Part shown: positions 48,216 to 57,080 of the stretch, piece after piece | Numbering within the stretch: position 1 is the stretch's first letter | Layout of the letters: each line of letters opens with the position of its first letter | NCBI RefSeq assembly: GCF_013415105.1 | Contig: NZ_JACCDF010000002.1 | Coordinates: forward strand, 1 to 64,000 | Reading direction: 5' to 3' | Length of the DNA stretch: 64,000 nucleotides | Source: Vreelandella salicampi | GTDB lineage: Bacteria > Pseudomonadota > Gammaproteobacteria > Pseudomonadales > Halomonadaceae | The notes under the pieces: generated by a model | Database searches by the model: none | Seen by the model: the letters and a program-made list of their open reading frames with translations, nothing else | What the model was told of the DNA's origin: nothing | Made by a program: the position numbers and the translations under genes

Positions 48216-49805
48216 TTAAGCGTAGCCTGCTGCAGGCGGTAGCGTTTCCACCTCAAACGCCACGATCTGCCGCTCAACGCTGGAAAATTCCACGCCAATT
48301 AGATGGATGGGCTTGCCACTGGCACGGTGTTTATCGGCATAGCCTTTGGCTTTGATCTGCTCTAGCGCTTTGCCTTCGGGTAATTGCTCGACCACTTTGA
48401 ATTCAAACAGGTAAATATGCCCGCCGAAGTCGACGCTCATATCGACTTTACCTCGGTGGCTGGCATCTTCCACTGTCACGTTCACACCCAGCGCGGCGAA
48501 GTGACTGTAGAACACGCTGGCGTAGTGGCCTTCGTACCTGGCAATTGGGTTGTTGCGATACCAGTCGTGGGGCAGGCCCGCGTAGAGCGCTTTGAAGTGC
48601 GCTTCTAGGGCGGCCAGGTCATGCTCACGCAGCACCTTGAACAGGGTGAGCTGATAGGTTTGTGCTTCACTGTAGCCAATGCCCAACATCGGGAGCAGGA
48701 GTTCATTCAGGCTGCTTTCCACTTCTCGGTTGGGGAACCCCAATGAATAAAGCCGATAGCCGAGTACTGGTTCCTGTACGTCTTTGATGGTGATATAGCC
48801 GGTCTGAAACAGCAGCCCTTCGGTGGTGATGTCATCGACATCGAAGCGACCCAGCAACTGCGCTTTGGCCTGAAGTGTGTTCAGTTGTGGGGTAAAGATG
48901 CCACGCTTTTTCAGTAGGTCGACAAGAAAGGTGGGAGTGGCGCTCTCAAACCAATAAGGGCCGAATTCACGTTTCTGTAACAACAGCAGTACATCAAAAG
49001 GATTGTAGACGGCCTCGACTTCCTGCCCACCCCAGCGGTAGCCGTTATACCAGCGGCGAATCTCCTCACGGTCAAGGCCAGGAAGCTCTGGCGCAAATAC
49101 CGTATCGATATCGTGGTCGGTGTAGCCACAAATGGCCGCAAACGGCGCATCCAGCGTAATGTCGTTGAGGTTATTCAGCCCCGAAAACAGGCTGACCTTG
49201 CTAAATTTGGAGACGCCAGTGAGCAGGACGAAATGCAGGTGCGGGTCGGCATCCTTGAGCACGCTATAAAGGTTCTTCAGCCCCTCGCGCAGTTCACGGG
49301 CAAGTTCCGGGTTTAGCAGGTTATCCAGAATCGGTTTATCGTATTCATCAATCAACACCACGACACGCTGGCCATAGGCTCGGTGAGCGTTCTCGATCAG
49401 GTTGGCAAAATCGTCGGCAATTCGGTCGGGTGGCGGTTCTTCAATGCCCAGGGCGTCTCGCTGCTGCTGCAGTTGGTAGCGGATGTTGGCATCCAGGTCT
49501 TGACGGCTACTGACCACGCCGTTGGAAAAGCTTAAGCGCACCACGGGAAGCTGTGTTTGCCAATCCCACTTGTCGTGAATATAAAGCCCTTCGAACAGGG
49601 GTTCACGGCCTTCGAACAGGCAACGCAGAGTATCCAACAGCAAGCTCTTACCGAAACGCCGCGGGCGGGAGAGAAAGTAATAACCGCCTGTCTCGGCCAT
49701 GGTGTGAATCAAGGGGGTTTTATCGACGTAGTAATAATGGCCCTTACGGAGCTTTTCAAAGGACTGGATGCCAATGGGTAGTGTCTGACGATCAACGGAT
49801 GACAT
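48216..49805 (-). CDS. AAA-ATPase-like protein with C-terminal PD-(D/E)XK domain
   Basis: A 529-residue protein of the AAA-ATPase_like plus PDDEXK_9 family (DUF1703 type). The N-terminus has LPIGIQSFEKLRKGHYYYVD and a P-loop variant SRPRRFGKSLLL, and the Walker B-like strand is VVVLIDEYDKPIL. The C-terminal nuclease-like domain has KVDMSVDFGGHIYLFEFKVV (D, then E-x-K). Such genes occur in many copies in genomes and are often found in repeat-rich regions; function is unproven. Lies between REPIN elements. Confidence 0.92.
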   Translation of the reverse strand: MSSVDRQTLPIGIQSFEKLRKGHYYYVDKTPLIHTMAETGGYYFLSRPRRFGKSLLLDTLRCLFEGREPLFEGLYIHDKWDWQTQLPVVRLSFSNGVVSSRQDLDANIRYQLQQQRDALGIEEPPPDRIADDFANLIENAHRAYGQRVVVLIDEYDKPILDNLLNPELARELREGLKNLYSVLKDADPHLHFVLLTGVSKFSKVSLFSGLNNLNDITLDAPFAAICGYTDHDIDTVFAPELPGLDREEIRRWYNGYRWGGQEVEAVYNPFDVLLLLQKREFGPYWFESATPTFLVDLLKKRGIFTPQLNTLQAKAQLLGRFDVDDITTEGLLFQTGYITIKDVQEPVLGYRLYSLGFPNREVESSLNELLLPMLGIGYSEAQTYQLTLFKVLREHDLAALEAHFKALYAGLPHDWYRNNPIARYEGHYASVFYSHFAALGVNVTVEDASHRGKVDMSVDFGGHIYLFEFKVVEQLPEGKALEQIKAKGYADKHRASGKPIHLIGVEFSSVERQIVAFEVETLPPAAGYA

Positions 49806-49881
49806 GCAGGCCTCCCAGCGTTAAGGGCGTACGGTTTGCGACAAGTGGTGAGGTGGAGTTTAGCATGCCTCTGGTGATCCG

Positions 49882-49940
49882 GTAGGAGCTCGATTTATTG
49901 GGCGAACCGGGTCACTTTCGCGCCATAAATTGCGTTCCCA
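49882..49940. repeat. REPIN (reverse order)
   Basis: GTAGGAGCTCGATTTATTGG plus GCGAA (49882-49906) and an inverted partner TTTCGCGCCATAAATTGCGT plus TCCCAC (to about 49941). Stems show several mismatches, so this pair is older than the others. Confidence 0.75.
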
Positions 49941-50040
49941 CAAGCTTTGCTACGTTCTCACGATGTAGCATTGAGCCATGAGAAGCCCAAAATGAGCAGG
50001 AAGCTCTAGCGAGCGCCGGAAATAGAGACGAGAAGTACGA

Positions 50041-50544
50041 TGGGTATGACCCGAGACTAAACACCTAAGCACCGTTGAGCGCATTGCCCGCGAGGCAGGC
50101 GATGCCATCATGGCGGTATACGCGCGTGAGTTCAGTGTCGAAAAGAAGGCAGACAAGAGCCCGCTGACCGAAGCGGATAAGTCCGCGCACCATACACTGC
50201 ACGTGGTTGGAAAGCCAGATGCCAATACGCCGTGGCGGGTGTTGGGTAGTCGCTCACACCCGAGCCCGGATCTCGACGATTGGCTTAAACAACTCGGCGA
50301 GCACGACATGCTGCCCATGGGCAGTTCGCTGAAGCTCTGCGTCATCGCCGAAGGCAAGGCCGATGTCTACCCGCGTTTAGCCCCGACCTGCCTGTGGGAC
50401 ACCGGGGCGGCGCAAGCGGTGGTCGAGCAGGCCGGGGGCCGAGTGGAAACGCTGCAAGGCGAGCCGCTTTCCTACGCCACGCCGAGTGAAAAACTCAACC
50501 CGCACTTTGTGGTGTGGGGGCATAGAAATCCCAATGAGTCTTGA
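50041..50544 (+). pseudogene. cysQ second copy with internal deletion
   Basis: The 5' end (near 50041) is out of frame or stopped (ATGGGTATGACCCGAGACTAA). From about codon 15 the sequence matches the intact cysQ to EADKSAHH, then jumps to TLHVVGKPDANTPWRVLGSR. About 100 codons are missing, including the SEEDEQ and DPLDGT metal sites. The rest to the stop matches cysQ closely (WDTGAAQAVVEQAGG). An ATG at 50110 opens a 144-residue frame that cannot be an active phosphatase. Confidence 0.88.
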
Positions 50545-50581
50545 TGAGCACCAACGCGTTATCGCCGCTTCGACAGGCTGA
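50534..50581 (+). pseudogene. mini-gene 5' fragment behind cysQ pseudogene (copy 5)
   Basis: As in the intact pair, a mini-gene start (MSLDEHQRVI) overlaps the end of the cysQ copy, but after ten codons it runs into the CTTCGACAGGCT repeat and stops. This shows that cysQ and the mini-gene were duplicated together. Confidence 0.75.
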
Positions 50582-50723
50582 GGCGAGTCGTTTTGTTATT
50601 TATATTAGAAGGTATGAATTCATTAGTTGGTCTAACTGGCGTAGGCTATTGGGTTTGATACATCTCAATATTGGTAAACGGCTTGCAGGCGACAATAGTG
50701 CTTGACCTAACACCGAGAAGGCC

Positions 50724-51326
50724 ATGGACTCGACAACTCTCACGCTTATAATCGCGATTCTAGCGGGTTGGATAAGCCTTAACTGTAGCTTGATAGTGAT
50801 TTATCTGCTGGTGACGGGCGAATCCCTGAGCTTCCAAAAGCGCGCACCCCGTAAGCAAGCAGGCAGCGTGCCTCCTACCTCGGCCCCCGTGGCTGACTCT
50901 CCCGTGCTGGTGGATGAAAATGCTGGTGCCTGGGGGCTATTTGTGATGTTTGATGACCCTACCCTTGCGCTAAATGAGCGCTTAGGTATTTTGCTTGGCG
51001 CCGCTGGGGCGGTGTATGAAAGCAGCAGCAAATCCTTCACCGTGGCGGGTGATTCGCCGCGTAACCCTATTTATATTGCCAATGCGTACCCGCCGGGCCG
51101 GCTGCCGTCGTTTACTAATGATAACGGTCAAATCCCCATCAAGGGCGTCAGCGTGAAGATGCTGAAAAAGAGCCGCACCGCCACACCCAATAAGCTGCAG
51201 TTGGTGCGCTTGGTGAACCTGTCAAAAGAACTCGCCCGCGCTGGCGGTAAGGTGTTGGATGTGGAAAAACAACCGGTGACAGCCAACGGCCTTCAGGCGG
51301 TTATCGACGGCAACGCGAAGGTGTGA
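50724..51326 (+). CDS. ZipA-like membrane-anchored protein (copy 2)
   Basis: A 200-residue paralogue of the product of 31608-32195: N-terminal membrane helix (about 5-30), short Pro/Ala/Ser-rich linker (38-65) and a C-terminal domain in the ZipA order (WGLFVMFDD, ANAYPPGRLPSF, IKGVSVKMLK, LARAGGKVLDVEKQPVT). Shorter linker than copy 1. Directly followed by the small helical partner gene and then by fliD. Role unknown; an FtsZ, flagellar or polar-assembly partner is possible but not shown. Confidence 0.72.
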   Translation: MDSTTLTLIIAILAGWISLNCSLIVIYLLVTGESLSFQKRAPRKQAGSVPPTSAPVADSPVLVDENAGAWGLFVMFDDPTLALNERLGILLGAAGAVYESSSKSFTVAGDSPRNPIYIANAYPPGRLPSFTNDNGQIPIKGVSVKMLKKSRTATPNKLQLVRLVNLSKELARAGGKVLDVEKQPVTANGLQAVIDGNAKV

Positions 51327-51405
51327 GCGACTCCACCCCGTACATTCCGTGCGGTGTGTGCTATTTTCGTGGCCGCTGATATTTTTTGCCGTTTGTGGGG
51401 GCGTT

Positions 51406-51762
51406 GTGAGCCAAGCTATTACCAATATTTCTGCTTATGAGGTGATTTATGACCTCATTCCTAAACTCAACACCATGAAGAAAGAAGTGAACACCACGCT
51501 AAAAGTGATGGTGGAGAAGTGCAAAACAGCTGAGCAGAAGGCGCGCTACGAGTCGCTGCAACAGGAGTTTGAGCTAGAGCTGATGATGATTCGTCTGAAC
51601 TTGGAACATCTGTTAAACCGCTACGAGACCGAGCTGGAGGCCGTTGCGCAAGATAAGCGCCGCGACGTTTACCTTGCCTTGGATTCCCACGAGGCGACCG
51701 CCATTGAAAGCGCTAAATCGCTGTATCAGCGCCTGCAGGCGTTAACTCAAACAGAGCGATAA
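51406..51762 (+). CDS. small helical protein, partner of the ZipA-like protein (copy 2)
   Basis: A 118-residue charged helical protein, paralogue of 31162-31548. I choose the GTG at 51406 because GGGGGC precedes it and the protein then starts like its paralogue (SQAITNISAYEVIYDLIPKL); an ATG at 51349 would add a hydrophobic run with no counterpart. The pair arrangement (ZipA-like gene then this gene) is the same as at the other end of the island. Confidence 0.75.
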   Translation: MSQAITNISAYEVIYDLIPKLNTMKKEVNTTLKVMVEKCKTAEQKARYESLQQEFELELMMIRLNLEHLLNRYETELEAVAQDKRRDVYLALDSHEATAIESAKSLYQRLQALTQTER

Positions 51763-51966
51763 GCGGATAGTTGCTAACTTTCGTTACATACTGATACTTA
51801 AAAAGTAGCACTTGGCATCAAGTTCGCAATCCCAATGCCGAGTGTTTAAAGTATAAGTTAAATCAGCAGGGCGCATAAGGCGTCGAATACACCGCATTAT
51901 GCTTCGCTGGTGTTGAGCAGTGGCTTTGAAGAAGAGGTCGCACCGCGAAAAAAAGGATGGTTTGGT

Positions 51967-53322
51967 ATGTCGATTTCATCTCTTGGCATTGGTTCTGGGC
52001 TGGACCTTAACGGCCTTTTGGATCAGCTGCGCAGCGCGGAGCGAGAAAAACTAGAGCCCATTGAGCAGCAAATTGAGTCTGAGCAGACCAAAATTTCCGC
52101 GTATGGCCAACTGGAGAGCGCTCTTTCTGAGTTTCAGAGTAGCGCCAGTGCGCTGGGTGACAGCTCTTTGTATGAAAGTCTCTCAGCGAGCACCAGTGGC
52201 GAGGCGGTAAGCGCAGCCGCTGACGAAACCGCAATGCCGGGCAGCTACAACATTGATGTAACGTCGCTTGCCACGCGTGGGACGCTGGCTTCTACTGGAG
52301 TGGCGGATGCCACAGCTGAGATTTCGGGGACCAGCGAGCAAAAATTAACGCTCAACTTTGGAGATGGCTCGGCGCCACAGGTTACTATCGCTGCAGATAG
52401 CTCGCTTGAAGATATCCGCGACGCGATCAATGCCGATGAAAACGCCGGCGTCAACGCGACGATCATTAACGACGGTACCGGCACCAAAGAATTTCGTCTG
52501 GCGTTAAGTTCGCGCGAAACCGGCGCTGATGCATCTATTGACGGCTTCACTTTCAGCGCATTAACAGCGGATGCAGATACCGAGCAAACGGGTACCGATG
52601 CGGAGTTGGACGTTAATGGCATCACCATCAACAGCGCTAACAACCAGGTAGAGGGCGCGATTCAAGGTGTCACCTTGAACCTGCAAAGCGAAGGTGCGAG
52701 TACGGTAGCCGTTGAGAAAGATACCCTCGCGGTGCGCGAAGCCGTGACGGGGTTTGTCGATTCCTACAATTCGCTGAAAACTACCATCGGCGAGCTAACC
52801 GCTTTTGACGAAGAAACCGGGCAGGCTGGTGAGCTGAACGGCGATAGCGCAGTGCGCATGGTGGAATCGCGCCTGCGTGGCGCGCTGGGTGGCGGCATGG
52901 GCTCGGGTAGCGATGGCTTTTCGATGCTTAGCGATATTGGCATTTCGCTTGAGGTAGACGGCTCGCTCTCCATGGATGAAGAACGCTTGGACGACGTGAT
53001 TGCCAACGACCAGCAAGCGCTATCGGATTTCTTTGCTGGTGGGGAGAACACCACTGGCTTGGCGGCGCAGATAGATAATTCCGTCGACCAGATGTTGAGC
53101 GGCAACGGTACCGTTCAGGGCGCGATTAACGGTGCCGAGAACCGCAAGGAGACGCTTGGTGATCGCTATACGCGCATGGAGCAGTCGATTGAGCAGACCA
53201 TTGGGCGCTACCGCCAGCAGTTCGGCCAGCTCGACGGCATGATTGCCGAGATGAATCAGACGAGTAACTATCTGACGCAGCAGTTTTCCTCAATGCAATC
53301 GCAACTAAACGCCGGTAACTAA
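51967..53322 (+). CDS. fliD: flagellar hook-associated protein 2 (cap protein FliD), copy 1
   Basis: A 451-residue filament cap protein. The N-terminus SISSLGIGSGLDLNGLLDQL and the C-terminal coiled-coil end (ETLGDRYTRMEQSIEQTIGR, then MNQTSNYLTQQF) are family-typical. The middle contains the D2/D3 domains. The ATG at 51967 is chosen as it gives this N-terminus and follows AAGGATGG; an upstream ATG at 51910 is in frame. A terminator follows before a second fliD. Confidence 0.95.
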   Translation: MSISSLGIGSGLDLNGLLDQLRSAEREKLEPIEQQIESEQTKISAYGQLESALSEFQSSASALGDSSLYESLSASTSGEAVSAAADETAMPGSYNIDVTSLATRGTLASTGVADATAEISGTSEQKLTLNFGDGSAPQVTIAADSSLEDIRDAINADENAGVNATIINDGTGTKEFRLALSSRETGADASIDGFTFSALTADADTEQTGTDAELDVNGITINSANNQVEGAIQGVTLNLQSEGASTVAVEKDTLAVREAVTGFVDSYNSLKTTIGELTAFDEETGQAGELNGDSAVRMVESRLRGALGGGMGSGSDGFSMLSDIGISLEVDGSLSMDEERLDDVIANDQQALSDFFAGGENTTGLAAQIDNSVDQMLSGNGTVQGAINGAENRKETLGDRYTRMEQSIEQTIGRYRQQFGQLDGMIAEMNQTSNYLTQQFSSMQSQLNAGN

Positions 53323-53354
53323 CGCGCAGATGTTCAACCGCTTGATGTTATGAC

Positions 53355-53380
53355 AAAAAGCCCGCTAATGCGGGCTTTTT
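53355..53380 (+). terminator. terminator after first fliD
   Basis: AAAAAGCCCGC pairs perfectly with GCGGGCTTTTT around TAAT, 33 bases after the stop. Confidence 0.92.
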
Positions 53381-53461
53381 GCGGTTGGGCTGTTGGCCGC
53401 ACCGCTTGAGTGATATCGCAGTGGCGCTACCAGCTGATACACTTAAAGAACAAAAAGGCGC

Positions 53462-53488
53462 TAAAGAATGCGCTTTTTCAGTCGATAA
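53462..53488 (+). promoter_or_regulatory. sigma-28 (FliA) promoter of second fliD
   Basis: TAAAGAAT, an 11-base spacer and GTCGATAA match the FliA consensus with correct spacing. It lies about 100 bases before the second fliD and after the terminator of the first, so the two caps can be expressed separately. Confidence 0.82.
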
Positions 53489-53591
53489 TAAAATAACGAA
53501 AACCTTGGACCGACAGGGCGCACTGTCCGCTTTCATGCTGGCGCCGCGCAACACGTGTTTGGTTTAGCCTTAAACACTGAGGATTCCCAGT

Positions 53592-55001
53592 ATGGCGACA
53601 ATAACCTCTCTTGGTATTGGCTCCGGCCTAAACCTTAACGGCTTGCTCGATCAGCTAGAAGACGCCGAGCGCGGCAAGCTCGTGCCGATTACGCGTCAGC
53701 AAGAGCAGCAAAACGCCAAAATTTCCGCTTACGGCAAAATCCAGACCTCCCTGGATGGGTTTAAAGATGCCGTTGATGCGCTTAATGACCCCAAGCTCTA
53801 CCAGAGCCTTTCCGCCAACGTGCGCGGCGATGAGATTTCCGCCACCACCGACGCCGAGGCGCTGCCGGGCAGCTACCGCGTGGAAGTGAGTCAGCTTGCC
53901 ACCAGCGGCACTCTGGCTTCTAGCCAGGTGACAGATGCCAGCGCACCGCTAACGCTTAATGGCGCAACGCAGATAGAGCTCACGTTTAATGGTAAAGATA
54001 GCGTCGCCATTGAGATCGCCGCTGATAGCAGCCTAGAAGAGATTCGCGATGCCATTAATGCCAAAAAAGACGCTGGAGTCAGTGCCAGCGTAATTTTTGA
54101 TGGTACGGGGCACCGGCTAGCGCTGAGCTCTAGCGAGACTGGCGATAATGCATCTATCCAGAGCTTTAAGTTCTACGCTGGGGATGACCGCTCGACAGAA
54201 ATTACCGTCAATGATTCACCGGAGGGCGCGCTGACAAGCGGTACAGCTATGAGCGGGCAAGATGCGAAGCTGACGGTTAACGGCATCCCTATCACCAGCG
54301 ACACCAATCAGGTGGAGGGTGCGATTCAGGGCGTTACGCTTAATTTGAGCGAGCTTAATATCGGTGTGGAGGAAACCGCCAGCAGCACGGTCACAATAGA
54401 GCGCGACACGCTTAAAATCCGTGAGGCCGTAGGCGATTTTGTTAAAGCCTTTAACGATATGAAGGAGACTATCGGCACGCTGACAAAATACTCGGACGAG
54501 CGTGAAAACGCCGGTGAGTTGTTGGGCGATAGCACGGTGCGCACCATCGAAGGCCGTTTGCGTAGTGCGCTAACAAACGGGGTGGCAGGTGGGGAGTTTT
54601 CAACGCTCAACCAGCTGGGTATCACGTTGCAGCGCGACGGCACGCTTGAAATCGACGACGATACGATTAGCGATCTCGCCAAAAACAACCCCGATGCGTT
54701 GAGCGACTTTTTCGTCGGCGCAGAGGGCGAAAATGGCTTGGCCGATAGCCTGAGCACCACCACGGCTCAGCTGACCGGGAACAATGGCACGCTTAGCATT
54801 GCGATTAGCGGCGCGGAAAACCGTATCGAGAGCCTCAACGCGCGCTATGAGCGGATGGAGCAAGGCATTGGCCGCACGATTTCGCGCTATCGGGTGCAGT
54901 TCGGCCAGCTCGATTCGATGATTGCGCAAATGAACCAAACCAGCTCCTATCTGACACAGCAATTTGATGCGCTGGATATGGCGCTGGGCCGTAAAAAGTA
55001 A
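53592..55001 (+). CDS. fliD: flagellar hook-associated protein 2 (cap protein FliD), copy 2
   Basis: A 469-residue FliD paralogue. N-terminus (ITSLGIGSGLNLNGLLDQLE) and C-terminus (RIESLNARYERMEQGIGRTI, MNQTSSYLTQQF) closely resemble those of the preceding gene, while the central surface domains differ more (an insertion near SPEGALTSGTAMSGQDAKL). Tandem duplication followed by divergence of the exposed domains is likely. It has its own sigma-28 promoter. Confidence 0.95.
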   Translation: MATITSLGIGSGLNLNGLLDQLEDAERGKLVPITRQQEQQNAKISAYGKIQTSLDGFKDAVDALNDPKLYQSLSANVRGDEISATTDAEALPGSYRVEVSQLATSGTLASSQVTDASAPLTLNGATQIELTFNGKDSVAIEIAADSSLEEIRDAINAKKDAGVSASVIFDGTGHRLALSSSETGDNASIQSFKFYAGDDRSTEITVNDSPEGALTSGTAMSGQDAKLTVNGIPITSDTNQVEGAIQGVTLNLSELNIGVEETASSTVTIERDTLKIREAVGDFVKAFNDMKETIGTLTKYSDERENAGELLGDSTVRTIEGRLRSALTNGVAGGEFSTLNQLGITLQRDGTLEIDDDTISDLAKNNPDALSDFFVGAEGENGLADSLSTTTAQLTGNNGTLSIAISGAENRIESLNARYERMEQGIGRTISRYRVQFGQLDSMIAQMNQTSSYLTQQFDALDMALGRKK

Positions 55002-55154
55002 TCGCAGCGTAAGGTAGATAGACGGCGAGCCTCGGAAAAGGACTTCCCATGCTTGATGTCATCCACCATGGTGGTGGCGCTGGCGGCGTGCTTTATTGAC
55101 GTCTATCCGGCGGTGGTGATTGCCGCCAGCGGCAAGAGCGGGGTATCAGCGCAT

Positions 55155-55190
55155 AAGCCCCAGCCGACATCGTCGTGCTGGGGCTTTTTA
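55155..55190 (+). terminator. terminator after second fliD
   Basis: AAGCCCCAGC and GCTGGGGCTT form a 10-base stem with a 12-base loop, followed by TTTAAA. It lies 150 bases after the stop and before the convergent nhaD. Confidence 0.85.
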
Positions 55191-55208
55191 AAGTGCCTAG
55201 GTAACACG

Positions 55209-56687
55209 CTACCCAAATAGGGCGAAGCTTTCCGCATTCAGCATCATGTGGACAATAATACTCATCACGTAACCGAGTAAGATCGCCGGGGTCCAGCGCA
55301 GGTGGCCCATAAAGGTATAAGCCCCACGTGCCTGCCCCATCACCGCGACACCTGCGGCGGAGCCAATGGAAAGAAGGCTACCGCCCACGCCTGCCGTGAG
55401 GGTAATCAATAACCATTGGCCATGCGACATATCGGGGGCCATGGTTAACACTGCGAACATCACCGGGATGTTATCCACCAGGGCAGAAACAATCCCGAGG
55501 GTAATGTTGGCCGCAGTGGCATTCCAGCCGATGTAAAGCGTCTCGGAGAGCAAGGCGAGATAGCCCATAAAGCCTAGGCCACCCACGCACATCACAACCC
55601 CGTAGAAGAACAGCAATGTATCCCACTCGGCGCGGGCAACACGGTTGAAGACATCAAACGGCACGACACTACCCAGCTGCTCGAGTTTCTTGTTATCGCC
55701 ACGGCGGCTGTAGCGCTCGCGCTTGCGCTCCAACGAGCGCGGCAAGCTGCGGCGCAGGTAATAGCCGAAAAACTGCAGATAACCAAGACCGGTCATCATG
55801 CCCAGTACCGGTGGTAGATGCAGCAGCGTATGGCACAACACCGCAGTGACAATCGTGAGCAGAAACAGCGCGATAATGCGACGGGCACCGCGCTTGAGCC
55901 AGACATCTTCGTAGACGCTTTCGGGCTTGGCGCTCTTAATGAAGAAGTTCATGATCAACGCCGGTATCAGGAAGTTCACCAGCGACGGGAAGAACAGGAT
56001 GAAGAACTCCTGGAATTCCACCATGCCTGCCTGCCATACCATCAGCGTGGTGATATCGCCGAAGGGGCTAAAGGCGCCGCCGGCGTTGGCGGCCACGACG
56101 ATATTGATACACGCCATGTTGATGAAGCGCTTATCGCCTTCGGCCACTTTGGTGACCACGGCGCACATCAACAGCGCAGTTGTCAGGTTGTCGGCGATCG
56201 GCGAGAGGATAAACGCCAGGCCCCCGGTGAGCCAAAACAACTGGCGGTAGCTGAAGCCCTTACGCAGCATCCACGAGCGAAGCGCATCAAAGACTTTGCG
56301 CTCGTCCATGGCGTTGATGTACGTCATGGCGACCAGCAGGAACAGCATCAGCTCGGTGAATTCCAAAAGCGTGATGCGAAACGCATGTTCGGAATCCGCC
56401 GACATGCCGTTTTGGACGTACACCCAGCCGATCAGCCCCCAAATGATACCGGCGGCCACCAGTACGGGTTTCGATTTGCGCATGTGGATCTTTTCTTCGG
56501 CCATGACCAGCATGTAGGCCAAAACGAAGATCGCAACGGCAAAAAAGCCCACACCGCTACTGGTGAGATCGAGTTCACCAGTAACGGCGAAAGCGCTGGG
56601 GCTAAAAAAGAACAGCAGTGAAGCCAACAAAAAAAGCCAGCGGCGAAGAGATCGCGGCTGGCTTGATAGCGCATACAACTTAGTCAT
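55209..56687 (-). CDS. nhaD: sodium:proton antiporter NhaD
   Basis: A 492-residue polytopic membrane protein of the NhaD family that expels Na+ (and Li+) at alkaline pH, important in halophiles. An N-terminal hydrophobic segment (RRWLFLLASLLFFFSPSAFA) may be a signal or first helix. Family stretches include SPIADNLTTALLMCAVVTKV, AANAGGAFSPFGDITTLMVW and GSLLSIGSAAGVAVMGQARG. The ATG at 56687 follows AAAGGA; an upstream TTG in frame is less likely. Confidence 0.95.
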   Translation of the reverse strand: MTKLYALSSQPRSLRRWLFLLASLLFFFSPSAFAVTGELDLTSSGVGFFAVAIFVLAYMLVMAEEKIHMRKSKPVLVAAGIIWGLIGWVYVQNGMSADSEHAFRITLLEFTELMLFLLVAMTYINAMDERKVFDALRSWMLRKGFSYRQLFWLTGGLAFILSPIADNLTTALLMCAVVTKVAEGDKRFINMACINIVVAANAGGAFSPFGDITTLMVWQAGMVEFQEFFILFFPSLVNFLIPALIMNFFIKSAKPESVYEDVWLKRGARRIIALFLLTIVTAVLCHTLLHLPPVLGMMTGLGYLQFFGYYLRRSLPRSLERKRERYSRRGDNKKLEQLGSVVPFDVFNRVARAEWDTLLFFYGVVMCVGGLGFMGYLALLSETLYIGWNATAANITLGIVSALVDNIPVMFAVLTMAPDMSHGQWLLITLTAGVGGSLLSIGSAAGVAVMGQARGAYTFMGHLRWTPAILLGYVMSIIVHMMLNAESFALFG

Positions 56688-57080
56688 GGCGACGTTTTTC
56701 CTTTCAGTCAAGCGTCAAGGGGAGGGTGAAAAAGCGGCACTATTTTAGCAAGCCATACTGCAGTGCAATACGGAATAAAAACGAACGAAATCAGTTCATA
56801 GTGGTATGATCGTGTCTTTTTTTAGGAAGTTAGCCGTTTGTGTAATGGTATTTTAGTATTTATTGCGTTTTTTTTGCGGCGATTTGCCTCGCTATAGTTT
56901 TGCGTCTATACGCCGATAACATGACTTAGGTAACGATAAGTATCACGACGAATTGACTGTTTACGCACAATAAACGCACTATTAATGCTAATACTACCTC
57001 GCCTCTGCTGCGTCCAGGTTACTGATACGGTTAAGTCGTTAATGCGGGCAAGTCATTAATTTTAGGAATCACGTACGTTC
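56688..57080. other. divergent promoter region without a gene
   Basis: About 390 bases, AT-rich in the middle, between divergent nhaD and the cyclic-di-GMP gene. A short direct repeat (AAGTC[G/A]TTAAT at about 57031 and 57050) lies just before the plus-strand gene. No coding sequence or RNA gene is recognised. Confidence 0.5.

Noticed and set aside
51850..51900. Possible sigma-28 promoter before the first fliD
   Set aside because: TAAAGTAT is present, but the distance to the GCGCATAA-like part is well above the required 11 bases.
53379..53567. 62-codon frame between the two fliD genes
   Set aside because: It overlaps the first fliD terminator and the sigma-28 promoter of the second, and shows no family.
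55050..55150. Short frame before the second fliD terminator (ALAACFIDVYPAVVIAASG)
   Set aside because: Too short, no ribosome site; may be a decayed membrane-protein end but cannot be supported.
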